Source: Eubacterium sp. ER2 (lineage in GTDB: Bacteria > Bacillota > Clostridia > Lachnospirales > Lachnospiraceae). From it: 64,000 bases of DNA. The notes beneath the pieces are model-generated. The model worked only from the letters and a program-made list of their open reading frames with translations, had not been told where the DNA came from and made no database searches. Of the stretch, positions 34,339 to 43,690 are shown piece by piece. The translations under genes and the position numbers were made by a program. Each line of letters opens with the position of its first letter. Positions within the stretch are counted from its first letter, which is position 1. The DNA lies in contig NZ_JPJE01000002.1 in NCBI RefSeq assembly GCF_000765215.1, positions 1 through 64,000 on the forward strand, read 5' to 3'.

Positions 34339-35412
34339 CTATTCTTCGTTCATATTCGCCAGCTTGGCCGCCTGGTCCGCCGCGATCAGGCTGTCGATGA
34401 TCTCGTCCAGATCCCCGTTCATCACACTGTCCAGCTTGTGGAGGGTAAGCTTGATCCGGTGGTCTGTCACTCGTCCCTGGGGGAAGTTGTAGGTCCGGAT
34501 CTTCTCGGACCGGTCCCCTGTGCCGATCTGACTTCTGCGGGCCTCCGCCTGGGATGCCTGCTGCTTCTCCAGCTCCAGGTCATAGAGCTTGGATCTCAGG
34601 AGCCGGAAGGCCTTCTCCTTGTTCTGGAGCTGGGACTTCTCTGTCTGGCTGTAGATCACGATGCCTGTGGGGTAGTGGGTCAGACGGACAGCCGAGTCCG
34701 TGGTGTTGACGCACTGTCCGCCGTTTCCGGAGGCTCGCATGACGTCGATGCGGATATCCTTCTCATCGATGACCACGTCCACATCCTCCGCCTCGGGCAT
34801 GATGGCCACGGTGATGGTGGATGTGTGAATGCGGCCGCCGCTCTCTGTCTCCGGCACCCTCTGCACACGGTGGACGCCGCTCTCGTACTTCAGCCTGGAG
34901 TAGGCCCCCTGGCCGGTGATCATAAAGACCACCTCCTTGAAGCCGCCGATGCCGTTCTCATTGACAGAGATCAGCTCTGTCTTCCACCTGCGGCTCTCCG
35001 CGTAGTGGACGTACATGCGGTAGATCTCGGCTGCGAAGAGAGCCGCCTCATCGCCGCCCGCTCCGGCGCGGATCTCCACGATAACGTTCTTGTCATCGTT
35101 GGGGTCCTTGGGGAGAAGGAGGATCTTCAGCTTCTGCTCCAGCTCCTCCACTCTGGCCTTGGACTCACTCAGCTCCTCCTTGGCCAGCTCCTTCATCTCC
35201 TCGTCTGTCTCTTCCTCCAGCATCACCAGGCTGTCCTCGATGGCCTGGTTGTTTGCCTTGTACTCTTTATATGCCTCCACAATAGGGGCCAGGTCATTCT
35301 GCTCCTTCATCAGCTTCCGGAAGCGGTCCTGATTGTCCGCCACGCCCGGCTCTGACAGCTCGTTCATGATTTCCTCATAGCGCACGAGCAGATCGTCCAA
35401 TTTATCAAACAT
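34339..35412 (-). CDS. prfA: Peptide chain release factor 1
   Basis: Translation termination factor of 357 residues that reads UAA and UAG. The catalytic GGQ is at 231-233 ([13 protein letters not shown]), and the stop-codon-reading tripeptide region is [18 protein letters not shown], the PxT form that marks RF1 rather than RF2. GGAGGAGAG precedes the ATG. The methyltransferase that modifies its GGQ glutamine is encoded 28 bases upstream, a conserved pairing. Confidence 0.95.
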   Translation of the reverse strand: MFDKLDDLLVRYEEIMNELSEPGVADNQDRFRKLMKEQNDLAPIVEAYKEYKANNQAIEDSLVMLEEETDEEMKELAKEELSESKARVEELEQKLKILLLPKDPNDDKNVIVEIRAGAGGDEAALFAAEIYRMYVHYAESRRWKTELISVNENGIGGFKEVVFMITGQGAYSRLKYESGVHRVQRVPETESGGRIHTSTITVAIMPEAEDVDVVIDEKDIRIDVMRASGNGGQCVNTTDSAVRLTHYPTGIVIYSQTEKSQLQNKEKAFRLLRSKLYDLELEKQQASQAEARRSQIGTGDRSEKIRTYNFPQGRVTDHRIKLTLHKLDSVMNGDLDEIIDSLIAADQAAKLANMNEE

Positions 35413-35440
35413 GTTCTCTCCTCCTACTATTCATTGCACT

Positions 35441-36322
35441 TTATTTATTGTACATGCCCATGACAACACGGTCAAGTCCGGCCAGATCCTTTTTCCCCTG
35501 GATGCAGGTAAATCCGGCCTCCGCAAGGAGCCGGGACACGTCCTTACTCTGGTCATGTCCGACCTCCAGGAGAACCCATCCGCCCCGCTTCAGATGCCGG
35601 CCCGCCTCATCGGCAATCCGGCGATAGAAGTAAAGGCCGTCCTCGTGGCCGTCCAGGGCGATGTAGGGGTCGTGCAGCCGCACTTCCTCCTGCAGCCCCT
35701 CTATGACGCCGCGCCTGATGTAGGGCGGGTTGGACACGATCATGTCGTAGGAGCCTTCGATCCTCTCAAAAAGGTCACTGTGTATCAGGCGTACCTGCGC
35801 CCCCAGCGCCCGGCAGTTCTCCCTCGCTGTGTCAAGGGCCTCCGCCGAGATGTCTGCCGCGTCAAAACAGCGATCCGGGAACACCTTCCCCTGCTTTTTT
35901 CCTATTAAATAGAGGCTGGCGGCGATGCACCCGGAACCGGTGCAAAGATCCAGTACCTCCATCTCCGGCTCCAGCTTCTCCAGAGCGCACTCCACCAACG
36001 TCTCCGTGTCCTGCCTTGGGATCAGCACGTGCTCATTGACACGGAAGGGATATCCCATGAATTCCTGCTGCCCGGTGATGTGCTGCAGAGGGATCCTGGC
36101 GGCCCGCTTCTCCACCGCCTCGTGGTAGGCCCGCACTTTCTCCTCCGGCAGCACCTGGAAGGGATCCATCATGTAGTCCTGGACAGTGATGCCGGCGGCA
36201 TACTCCAGAAGAAGTCTGGCGTCCAGGTGCGCCTCCTCGATCCCGGCCTCAAACAGCTTTTCCGCCGCCTCCCTCACAAGGGCCCTAAGCTGCCCGGTCT
36301 GTGCCAAAGTTTTCTCTCTCAT
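35441..36322 (-). CDS. prmC: Release factor glutamine methyltransferase
   Basis: SAM-dependent methyltransferase of 293 residues that methylates the GGQ glutamine of release factors. A helical N-terminal domain is followed by the SAM motif LDLCTGSGCIAASL (about 124-137) and the catalytic NPPY at 198-201. I set the start at 36322, five bases after TGGAGGG; it overlaps the end of the DUF1385 gene by 38 bases. It precedes prfA in the same transcript. Confidence 0.93.
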   Translation of the reverse strand: MREKTLAQTGQLRALVREAAEKLFEAGIEEAHLDARLLLEYAAGITVQDYMMDPFQVLPEEKVRAYHEAVEKRAARIPLQHITGQQEFMGYPFRVNEHVLIPRQDTETLVECALEKLEPEMEVLDLCTGSGCIAASLYLIGKKQGKVFPDRCFDAADISAEALDTARENCRALGAQVRLIHSDLFERIEGSYDMIVSNPPYIRRGVIEGLQEEVRLHDPYIALDGHEDGLYFYRRIADEAGRHLKRGGWVLLEVGHDQSKDVSRLLAEAGFTCIQGKKDLAGLDRVVMGMYNK

Positions 36323-37226
36323 ATTCCCTCCAGTCAAAGACAGCCTCCACCGCCTGGATGGCCACCTCGATCATACTGTCATCCGGCTCCTTTGTGGTCA
36401 GTCTCTGTATGCCAAGTCCCGGCATGCTGAGCAGATTAATGACCGGATTGTCTGAATTTCCCGCGGCCTTGAGCACCTCGTAGGAAATCCCCGCGATGAC
36501 CGGCAGAAGGGCGATGCGCACGGCCCCCCGCATGACCGGGGACTCCACCTGGACGAGGAGCAGCAGGATGATGCTGATCAGCAGGACAAAGAAGAGAAAG
36601 CTGGTGCCGCATCTCTTGTGCTGCCTGGAGCTGATCCGCACGTTCTCCACCGTCAGGGGAAGGCCGTGCTCAATGCAGTTGATGCACTTGTGCTCCGCCC
36701 CGTGGTACATAAAGGTGCGCTGGATATCCTCCGTCCTGGAAATGAGGAGGATATAGACGATAAAGATACCGATGCGCACGAAGCCTTCGATCACGGTTCG
36801 CACATGATAGGAGGGGACAAGGGGCTCCAAAAGTCCGGACAGGAAATAGGGAAGCACCATGAAGATGCCCACCGCCAGCACAACGGAGAAAGCCACAACG
36901 CCCCGCATGATCCACTTTTCCTGTCTCTCCTTTTGCTCCTCCTGGTCCTTTGTCAGCTCCTTTTTCTCTTCCTCCTCGTCCTCAAAAAAGCTGGCCGACC
37001 AGGTGAGGGTCTTCATCCCCAGCACAAGGGAATCTACAAAATTGAAAATCCCCCGGATAAAGGGAACCCTTGCCAGGGCGCCCACTCTGCCGGCGATCCC
37101 CGTGTAGCGGTCCCGGCTCACCTCGATCTGTCCGTCCGGCTTCCTCACCGCCACGGCATACTCCTCTCTGTGCTTCATCATGATCCCTTCCAGGACCGCC
37201 TGGCCGCCTATATTCGAAGATTTCAT
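36285..37226 (-). CDS. DUF1385 membrane protein (YqhQ-like)
   Basis: Membrane protein of 313 residues with a conserved N-terminus (SNIGGQAVLEGIMMK), a charged loop (residues about 82-105) and four or so hydrophobic segments. The central YHGAEHKCINCIEHG and RCGTSFLFFV stretches, rich in His and Cys, are family hallmarks and could bind metal. It regularly neighbours rpmE and prmC in Firmicutes. Function unknown. AAGGAGG precedes the ATG; the terminator after rpmE lies just upstream, so read-through or an unseen promoter must supply this gene. Confidence 0.87.
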   Translation of the reverse strand: MKSSNIGGQAVLEGIMMKHREEYAVAVRKPDGQIEVSRDRYTGIAGRVGALARVPFIRGIFNFVDSLVLGMKTLTWSASFFEDEEEEKKELTKDQEEQKERQEKWIMRGVVAFSVVLAVGIFMVLPYFLSGLLEPLVPSYHVRTVIEGFVRIGIFIVYILLISRTEDIQRTFMYHGAEHKCINCIEHGLPLTVENVRISSRQHKRCGTSFLFFVLLISIILLLLVQVESPVMRGAVRIALLPVIAGISYEVLKAAGNSDNPVINLLSMPGLGIQRLTTKEPDDSMIEVAIQAVEAVFDWREYERENFGTDRAA

Positions 37227-37254
37227 AGATGTCCTCCTTAATTCCTGCTATGAA

Positions 37255-37286
37255 AAAGGGTTGAGATCGTAAAATCTCAACCCTTT
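37255..37286 (-). terminator. Terminator or attenuator after rpmE
   Basis: Thirteen-bp perfect stem AAAGGGTTGAGAT/ATCTCAACCCTTT with a 6-base loop; on the minus strand it continues CCTTTTTCA. It stands between rpmE and the DUF1385-prmC-prfA run. Confidence 0.85.
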
Positions 37287-37296
37287 CACTGTCATC

Positions 37297-37500
37297 TTAT
37301 TTGTCCAGGCCGTATTTCTTGTTGAACTTATCTACACGTCCGCGAGCCTGAGCGGCTTTCTGCTGTCCTGTGTAGAACGGATGGCACTTGGAGCAGATTT
37401 CTACGTGGATATCTTCTTTTGTAGAACCGGTCACAAATGTGTTTCCACAGTTGCATGTTACAGTTGCCTGATAGTAAGCTGGATGTATTCCTTCTTTCAT
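37297..37500 (-). CDS. rpmE: 50S ribosomal protein L31, zinc-binding form
   Basis: Ribosomal protein of 67 residues. It keeps the zinc cysteines (C16, C18 in TCNCGN and the CSKC pair at 36-39), so it is the C+ form. KEGIHPAYY and [20 protein letters not shown] are standard L31. Its own promoter overlaps the end of rho, and a strong terminator follows. Confidence 0.95.
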   Translation of the reverse strand: MKEGIHPAYYQATVTCNCGNTFVTGSTKEDIHVEICSKCHPFYTGQQKAAQARGRVDKFNKKYGLDK

Positions 37501-37572
37501 TGCCTTTCACCTCTTCTTTATTCTCTCGCGCCAGAGCGCAATAATCTTATTCTTTTTCTAAACAGCTCTGTA

Positions 37573-37601
37573 ATTGTATCACAAAACTTTACTCTTGTCT
37601 A
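37573..37601 (-). promoter_or_regulatory. Promoter of rpmE
   Basis: Minus-strand TAGACA (37601-37596), 17 bases, TACAAT (37578-37573). The -35 box overlaps the rho stop codon. Confidence 0.65.
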
Positions 37602-39098
37602 GATTATTTTTGTCTTTTTTACAAGCTGCACAAGCTCCCTGTTGGACCGGGTGCGTGTGAACATGTTGAGGATATTGTCTACGGCCTCCTCCGCCCTCAT
37701 GCCGTTGAGAGCACGGCGCATGGATGTGACGGCCTCCTGCTCTTCCCTTGAAAGAAGCAGATCCTCCCGCCTTGTGCCGGACTGGGGAATGTCGATAGCC
37801 GGGAACATACGCCTCTCAGACAGCTTTCTGTCCAGCACAAGCTCCATGTTTCCTGTTCCCTTGAACTCCTCGTAGATCACATCGTCCATCTTGCTTCCCG
37901 TGTCCACAAGGGCTGTGGCCAGGATCGTCAGGCTTCCGCCCTCCCGGATGTTTCTGGCCGCTCCGAAGAACCTCTTGGGCATGTGCAGGGCCGCCGGATC
38001 CAGACCTCCGGAGAGGGTGCGCCCTGAAGGCGGCACGATCAAGTTGTAGGCCCTGGCCAGCCTGGTGATGCTGTCCAGAAGGATCATCACGTCCTTGCCG
38101 TGCTCCACAAGCCTCTTGGCCCGCTCGATCACCATCTCGGACACCCTCTTGTGGTGATCCGGCAGCTCATCAAAGGTGGAGTAGATGACCTCCACGTTCT
38201 TTCCCGCGATGGTCTCCTTGATGTCTGTCACCTCCTCGGGGCGCTCGTCGATGAGGAGGATGAGCAGATGGATCTCCGGATTATTCCTCTTGACAGAGAG
38301 GGCCACCTCCTTGAGGAGGGTAGTCTTTCCTGCCTTCGGCGGGGACACGATCATACCTCTCTGCCCTTTTCCGATGGGGGAGAGCAGATCCATGATACGC
38401 ATGGCTGTGCTGCTCCTGCCGCTCTCAAGGGACAGCCGCTCGTTGGGGAAGATGGGGGTCAGATCCTCAAAGTTGGGCCTTCTGGCCGCCACGGCGGGAT
38501 GGATATCATTGATCCTGGACAGGTACAGAAGAGCGCTGAATTTCTCCTGCTGTGTCTTGATCCTCGTGTTTCCCTCCAGGATATCCCCGGTCTTCAGATT
38601 AAATCTGCGGATCTGGGAGGGGGACACGTACACGTCGTTGTCCCCGGGCAGATAGTTCTCGCACCGGATGAAACCGTACCCGTCGGGCATGACCTCCAGG
38701 ATGCCGTGGGCTGTAATGCCGCTGTCCAGGCGGTCTATGTCATGGATCTCCCGGTCTCCCGTGTTGGCGGACAGCTCTTTTACATTGTCCTCAGTCAGCT
38801 TCACCTGGTTCATATCAGAGTGGTTTGCGTTCACATTTTTCATATTTTTGCGATGCCCCTCCTGGCGGTGCTGATCAGACCTCTCATGCCTGTCCCCCCG
38901 CGAGGCGCTTCTGTTCTCCGCAGGTCTGTCGGCAGATTTCTCCTCCGCCTTCTCCGCTTTCTGTTTATCCTTTTCATCCTCCTCAAGCATACGCTCGATA
39001 AGCTCCGCCTTCTTCAGGCCGGAGATACCTTTCAGTCCTCTCGCTTTCGCAAGATCCTTCAGCGTGGCAAGGGAAAGAGACTCATATTTTTCTCGCAT
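37599..39098 (-). CDS. rho: Transcription termination factor Rho
   Basis: Hexameric RNA helicase of 499 residues. A Rho-N helical domain ([21 protein letters not shown], residues 12-35) is followed by a charged Lys/Glu/Arg/His stretch (about 38-90), the cold-shock-like RNA-binding domain ([14 protein letters not shown]) and the ATPase core with Walker [14 protein letters not shown] and [13 protein letters not shown]. The charged insertion is typical of Clostridia and may alter RNA binding. It is transcribed from its own promoter with a leader of roughly 85 bases. Confidence 0.95.
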   Translation of the reverse strand: MREKYESLSLATLKDLAKARGLKGISGLKKAELIERMLEEDEKDKQKAEKAEEKSADRPAENRSASRGDRHERSDQHRQEGHRKNMKNVNANHSDMNQVKLTEDNVKELSANTGDREIHDIDRLDSGITAHGILEVMPDGYGFIRCENYLPGDNDVYVSPSQIRRFNLKTGDILEGNTRIKTQQEKFSALLYLSRINDIHPAVAARRPNFEDLTPIFPNERLSLESGRSSTAMRIMDLLSPIGKGQRGMIVSPPKAGKTTLLKEVALSVKRNNPEIHLLILLIDERPEEVTDIKETIAGKNVEVIYSTFDELPDHHKRVSEMVIERAKRLVEHGKDVMILLDSITRLARAYNLIVPPSGRTLSGGLDPAALHMPKRFFGAARNIREGGSLTILATALVDTGSKMDDVIYEEFKGTGNMELVLDRKLSERRMFPAIDIPQSGTRREDLLLSREEQEAVTSMRRALNGMRAEEAVDNILNMFTRTRSNRELVQLVKKTKII

Positions 39099-39184
39099 AT
39101 AAACTAATCCTTTCTTTCACTGTTTGTTTATCTTTATGTTTTCGGGATTGTTAGTCTGACTTGACCGAACTGAAATATAGGCTT

Positions 39185-39213
39185 ATTATACAATACCTTT
39201 CCCGATTTTTAAA
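39185..39213 (-). promoter_or_regulatory. Promoter of rho
   Basis: Minus-strand TTTAAA (39213-39208), 17 bases, TATAAT (39190-39185). Confidence 0.65.
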
Positions 39214-39240
39214 CCCCCAATTTTATAGAAATGTTTTTTA

Positions 39241-39269
39241 TTGCGCCGCAAATAAATGAATGTTATGAT
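39241..39269 (+). promoter_or_regulatory. Promoter of the malic enzyme operon
   Basis: TTGCGC (39241-39246), 17 bases, TATGAT (39264-39269), 43 bases before the start codon. Confidence 0.6.
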
Positions 39270-39312
39270 TATAAGCGGTATAAAAAGACGAAAAGAAGAA
39301 GGTGGAATTCAT

Positions 39313-40461
39313 ATGACATTACAGGAAAAAGCCCTTGAAATGCACAGAGAATGGAACGGAAAGCTGGAGACGACGGCCAAGGCCCACGTCAGCTCCCGGG
39401 AGGATCTGTCCATCGCCTACACACCTGGCGTGGCGGAGCCCTGCAAAGTGATCGCAGAGAACAAGGAGGCGGCCTACACTTACACCATGAAGGCCAACAC
39501 AGTGGCCGTGGTGTCTGACGGGAGCGCGGTCCTTGGTCTCGGAAACATTGGCGCCCTGGCAGCCATGCCCGTCATGGAGGGGAAGGCAGTCCTCTTCAAG
39601 GAGTTCGGCGGCGTCAACGCGGTGCCCATCTGCCTGGACACCCAGGACACGGAGGAGATCATCAAAACAGTGGTCAACATCGCCCCCGCCTTCGGCGGCA
39701 TCAACCTGGAGGACATCAGTGCCCCCCGCTGCTTTGAGATCGAGTCCCGCTTAAAAGAGCTCCTTAATATCCCGGTGTTCCACGATGACCAGCACGGGAC
39801 AGCTATCGTAGTGCTGGCAGGTATCATCAACGCCATGAAAGTGACGGGAAAGAAAAAGGAAGACGTGCAGGTGGTAGTGAACGGCGCCGGAAGCGCCGGC
39901 GTGGCCATCACCAAGCTGCTCCTCACCTACGGCTTCCCCCATGTGACCATGTGCGATATTAACGGCATCATCGGGGAGCACTCTGAAAATCTCAACTGGA
40001 TGCAAAAGGAGATGGCCAAGGTCACCAACCTGGAAAAGAAGACCGGCACACTGGCAGACGCTCTCAAAGGAGCCGACATCTTCGTGGGCGTGTCCGCACC
40101 CGGCATCGTGACACAGGAGATGGTGGCGTCCATGAACAAGGACTCTATCCTCTTTGCCATGGCAAACCCGGTTCCGGAGATCATGCCGGATCTGGCCAGG
40201 GAGGCCGGCGCGAGAGTCGTGGGAACAGGCCGCTCTGACTTCCCCAATCAGGTCAACAACGTAGTCGCCTTCCCGGGCATCTTCAAGGGAGCTCTGGAGG
40301 GGCGGGCCACCCAGATCACGGAGGAGATGAAGCTGGCCGCCGCCCACGCCATCGCAGGCCTGGTGCCGGACGAGGAGCTGAGCGAGGACAACATCCTTCC
40401 GGAGGCCTTTGACCCCCGCGTGGCAGACGTGGTGAGCAGAGCCGTAAAGGAACTGATCTAG
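39313..40461 (+). CDS. NAD-type malic enzyme
   Basis: Cytoplasmic oxidative decarboxylase of 382 residues that turns malate into pyruvate and CO2. AYTPGVAEPC, SDGSAVLGLGNIGALAAMPVMEGKA, PVFHDDQHGTA (metal site) and the NAD-fold GAGSAGVAITKLL mark the short bacterial form. The start at 39313 follows GAAGGTGG. It heads a plus-strand operon with a radical SAM gene that begins on the last base of its stop codon. Cofactor choice (NAD versus NADP) is not certain. Confidence 0.92.
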   Translation: MTLQEKALEMHREWNGKLETTAKAHVSSREDLSIAYTPGVAEPCKVIAENKEAAYTYTMKANTVAVVSDGSAVLGLGNIGALAAMPVMEGKAVLFKEFGGVNAVPICLDTQDTEEIIKTVVNIAPAFGGINLEDISAPRCFEIESRLKELLNIPVFHDDQHGTAIVVLAGIINAMKVTGKKKEDVQVVVNGAGSAGVAITKLLLTYGFPHVTMCDINGIIGEHSENLNWMQKEMAKVTNLEKKTGTLADALKGADIFVGVSAPGIVTQEMVASMNKDSILFAMANPVPEIMPDLAREAGARVVGTGRSDFPNQVNNVVAFPGIFKGALEGRATQITEEMKLAAAHAIAGLVPDEELSEDNILPEAFDPRVADVVSRAVKELI

Positions 40462-41423
40462 TGGAAAATCTGACGGAAGCTCTGGCGAGAAAGCCCGTAT
40501 ACTGGAGCGGCAGGCCCTACCACAGCCTGGACTACCACATCCGGCAGACCTTCGGGGAAAAGCTCTACAAGATCTCCCTGGACGCCGGTCTCACCTGCCC
40601 CAACCGGGACGGCACCCTGGGCGAGAGGGGCTGCATCTTCTGCAGCCAGGGTGGCTCCGGGGATTTCGCCTCGGACCGGCGCCTGTCCATCACGGAGCAG
40701 ATCGAGTCCGGGAAGCAGCAGTCAGCCGGAAAATTTAAAGGAAGCGGCTACATCGCCTACTTCCAGGCCTACACCAACACCTACGGGCCTGTGTCCCGGC
40801 TGCGCCGCCTCTTCCTGGAGGCGGCCTCCCACCCGGATATCCGGGCCCTCTCCATCGCCACCAGGCCGGACTGCCTGGGACATAAGGTGCTGGAGCTCCT
40901 CAAAGAGGTAAACCAGATCAAGCCGGTGTGGGTGGAGCTTGGCCTGCAGACCATCCACGAGAGGACTGCCGCCTTCATCCGCAGAGGCTACACATTTCCC
41001 GTGTTTGAGCAGGCTGTCCGGGACCTGCGGGCCGCCGGGCTGGATGTGATCGTCCACGTGATCCTCTTTCTCCCGGGGGAGACGCAGGAAGATATGTACC
41101 AGACCATCCGTCAGCTGAACCGGATGGATATCCAGGGCATAAAGCTGCAGCTTCTGCATATTTTAAAAGGGACAGATCTGGCTGGCTTCTATGAGTCGCA
41201 CCCCTTTTTCATCCCCTGCATGGAGGACTATTTCCGGGTGCTGGGGGGCTGCCTTGGCATGCTGCGCCCCGACATCGTCATCCACAGGCTCACGGGAGAC
41301 GGTCCAAAGGAGCTTCTCATCGCACCCCTGTGGACCGGAAACAAGCGGTACGTGCTGAACCAGTTCCACGCCTATCTGAAACGCCAGCATATCTGGCAGG
41401 GAAGGAGTTATATACATGTCTGA
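40461..41423 (+). CDS. TIGR01212 (YhcC-like) radical SAM protein
   Basis: Cytoplasmic iron-sulfur enzyme of 320 residues. The cluster cysteines follow the unusual C46-x11-C58-x2-C61 spacing (LTCPNRDGTLGERGCIFC) of the YhcC group, not CxxxCxxC. IATRPDCLG, WVELGLQTIHE and VHVILFLPGET are the other family stretches. The substrate is unknown; the fold is Elp3-like. The start codon is GTG, overlapping the malic enzyme stop by one base, so translation is coupled. Confidence 0.9.
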   Translation: MENLTEALARKPVYWSGRPYHSLDYHIRQTFGEKLYKISLDAGLTCPNRDGTLGERGCIFCSQGGSGDFASDRRLSITEQIESGKQQSAGKFKGSGYIAYFQAYTNTYGPVSRLRRLFLEAASHPDIRALSIATRPDCLGHKVLELLKEVNQIKPVWVELGLQTIHERTAAFIRRGYTFPVFEQAVRDLRAAGLDVIVHVILFLPGETQEDMYQTIRQLNRMDIQGIKLQLLHILKGTDLAGFYESHPFFIPCMEDYFRVLGGCLGMLRPDIVIHRLTGDGPKELLIAPLWTGNKRYVLNQFHAYLKRQHIWQGRSYIHV

Positions 41424-41928
41424 ACCATTTACACTATACAAGCTGATCATACTGTACATGCTGGACAAAGTGGATTTTCCGCTGACAAACGCCCAGATCT
41501 CCGGGTTTATCCTGGACAAGGGCTACACCACCTACTTCAAACTCCAGCAGGCTCTTTCCGAGCTGACTGAGTCCGGATTTATCCGGGAGGAGGCGACCCA
41601 CAGCAGGACCTTCTACCATCTGACTGAGGACGGCGAGGAGACCATCCACTTCTTCCGGAACAAGATCTCCGATGCCATCCAGAAGGACATCGACGAATTC
41701 CTGAAGGAAAAGCACTATGAGCTGAAAAATGAAGTGTCCGTGAAGTCCGACTATTTCCCCGGCTCCGGCGCGGAATTCACGGTCCGCTGCCAGGTCATCG
41801 AGAACAACCAGCCTCTCATCGACCTGACCCTGACCGTCCCCTCTGAGGCGGAGGCGGAGACTATCTCCAACAACTGGAGTAAAAAAAACCAGGAGATCTA
41901 TGCACTCATCATGCAAAATCTCCTGTAA
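41416..41928 (+). CDS. DUF4364 family protein
   Basis: Cytoplasmic protein of 170 residues. The first 80 residues (LYKLIILYMLDKVDFPLTNAQIS, followed by a YFKLQQALSELTESGFI helix) form a winged-helix DNA-binding domain of PadR/MarR type; the rest is a beta-rich domain. This is the DUF4364 family of Clostridia, with no assigned role. It overlaps the radical SAM gene by eight bases, and GGAAGGAG lies inside that gene. Confidence 0.8.
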   Translation: MSEPFTLYKLIILYMLDKVDFPLTNAQISGFILDKGYTTYFKLQQALSELTESGFIREEATHSRTFYHLTEDGEETIHFFRNKISDAIQKDIDEFLKEKHYELKNEVSVKSDYFPGSGAEFTVRCQVIENNQPLIDLTLTVPSEAEAETISNNWSKKNQEIYALIMQNLL

Positions 41929-41972
41929 AGCATCTGATTTATTCCGGGAAGCTGTTCTTTCAGCGGAAGCTT

Positions 41973-43688
41973 TTATTTCAGCTCCTGCGTGTGATACAGA
42001 CGGGCGTACTGCCCGTCTTTTTTTATGAGCTCCTCGTGGGTGCCGCTCTCCTGGATCCTTCCGTCGTCGATCAGGATGATCCGGTCTGCGTCCCGCACAG
42101 TGGCCAGCCTGTGGGCGATGATGAGGGTTGTCCTGCCAGCCCTCAGCTCGTCAAAGCTCTTCTGTATATAGCTCTCCGTCACCGTGTCCAGGGCCGAGGT
42201 GGCTTCGTCCAGGATGAGGATCTTCGGGTCCTTCAGGAAAATGCGGGCGATGGCAATTCTCTGTTTCTGCCCGCCGGAGAGCATGGTCCCCCTCTCCCCG
42301 ATGTAGGTGTCAAAGCCTCCTGGCATCTCCATGATATCCTCAAAGATCTCCGCCTTCTTCGCCGCCCGTACCACCTCCTCGTAGGAGGCGTCAGGCTTTC
42401 CGTAGCGGATGTTCTCGTACACCGTGTCCGCAAACATGAACACATCCTGCTGCACCATGCCGATGTTGTCCCTCAGGGATCTCTTCTTCACATCCCGGAT
42501 GTCCATCCCGTCGATCCTGATGGAGCCGCCTGTCACATCGTAAAACCGTGGAATGAGCTGGCAGAGGGTGGTCTTCCCGCCGCCGGAGTGTCCCACCACG
42601 GCCACGGTCTGTCCCGGCTCGATGTGAAGATCCACGTCCGTCAGCACCTCCCCGTTTCCATTGTAGGAAAAGCTGACATGATCCATATCGATCCGCCCTT
42701 CCCTCACAGTCAGGTCCAAAGCCCCCTCCTTTTCCTTCACCGTCGGCTCTATGGCCATCAGCTCCTGGAAGCGCCGAAGCCCCGCCGTGCCGTTGGTGAA
42801 GATCTCCGCAAAGTTGGAGAGCTTCCGTACCGGGGTGATGAAGGTGCTGATGTAGAGATTAAAGGTGATCAGGTCCACATAGTTCATCCGCCCCTGCATG
42901 ATCAGCCATCCGCCGAAGGTGATCACCGCCACGGGCATGATGCACATGAAAAACTCCAGGGAGGCGTTAAACCTTCCCATGGCCTTGTAGTAACCGCTCT
43001 TGGAGGATTTGAACATGTCGTTGGACTGATCGAACCGGGCCTGGTCCACCTCCTCGTTGGCAAAGGCCTTGGAGGTGCGGATGCCTGAGATGCAGGACTC
43101 TATGTCCGCGTTGATGGAGGCCATCTTCTGCTTCACCTGCAGGGAGGCGTCCGACATGCTTCTCTTACAGAGCATGACCACCACAAGGAAGACCGGAATG
43201 ATCACCGCCACCACAAGGGCCAGCCGCCACTCGATGGAAAACATGACTCCCAGGGCTCCCACAATGGTGAGGACAGAGATCAGCAGGTCCTCCGGCCCGT
43301 GGTGAGCCAGCTCCGTGATCTCAAAGAGGTCTCCCGTCAGCCGGTTCATCAGCTTTCCCGTCCTGTTAGCGTCGTAAAATTCAAAGTCCAGATCCTGGAG
43401 GTGACGGAACAAATCCCTCCGGATGTCCGCCTCCACCCGGACGCCGAAGGTGTGTCCCCAGTAGGTCATGATGTAGTTGCAGCCGGACCGCAGCACATAG
43501 CTGACCGCCACAATGGCCATGACCGTGAAGAAGGTGCCGTACAGCTTATCCGGCAGCATCTCGTACATGGCGTGCCTGGACACCAGGGGAAAGGCGAGAT
43601 CCACCGCCGCCACCAGGACGGCGCAGAACATATCCAGAAGGAAGATGCCTATGTGGGGCTTAAAATAGGAAAGCAGTGTTCGCAGCAT
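41973..43688 (-). CDS. ABC exporter, fused permease-ATPase
   Basis: Half-transporter of 571 residues of the MsbA/multidrug type. Six transmembrane helices (residues about 15-300) are followed by one nucleotide-binding domain with Walker A GHSGGGKTTL, signature LSGGQKQRIAIARI, Walker B KILILDEATSALD and the H-loop IAHRL. It would work as a homodimer. It lies two bases after the cysteine synthase-like gene, so cysteine or thiol export is conceivable but only by context. Confidence 0.9.
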   Translation of the reverse strand: MLRTLLSYFKPHIGIFLLDMFCAVLVAAVDLAFPLVSRHAMYEMLPDKLYGTFFTVMAIVAVSYVLRSGCNYIMTYWGHTFGVRVEADIRRDLFRHLQDLDFEFYDANRTGKLMNRLTGDLFEITELAHHGPEDLLISVLTIVGALGVMFSIEWRLALVVAVIIPVFLVVVMLCKRSMSDASLQVKQKMASINADIESCISGIRTSKAFANEEVDQARFDQSNDMFKSSKSGYYKAMGRFNASLEFFMCIMPVAVITFGGWLIMQGRMNYVDLITFNLYISTFITPVRKLSNFAEIFTNGTAGLRRFQELMAIEPTVKEKEGALDLTVREGRIDMDHVSFSYNGNGEVLTDVDLHIEPGQTVAVVGHSGGGKTTLCQLIPRFYDVTGGSIRIDGMDIRDVKKRSLRDNIGMVQQDVFMFADTVYENIRYGKPDASYEEVVRAAKKAEIFEDIMEMPGGFDTYIGERGTMLSGGQKQRIAIARIFLKDPKILILDEATSALDTVTESYIQKSFDELRAGRTTLIIAHRLATVRDADRIILIDDGRIQESGTHEELIKKDGQYARLYHTQELK

Positions 43689-43690
43689 CT

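Noticed and set aside
41929-41972. Possible terminator between DUF4364 and the ABC exporter
   Set aside because: Only a 4-bp stem (GCTG/CAGC) with no clear T-run could be drawn, so it is too weak to annotate.
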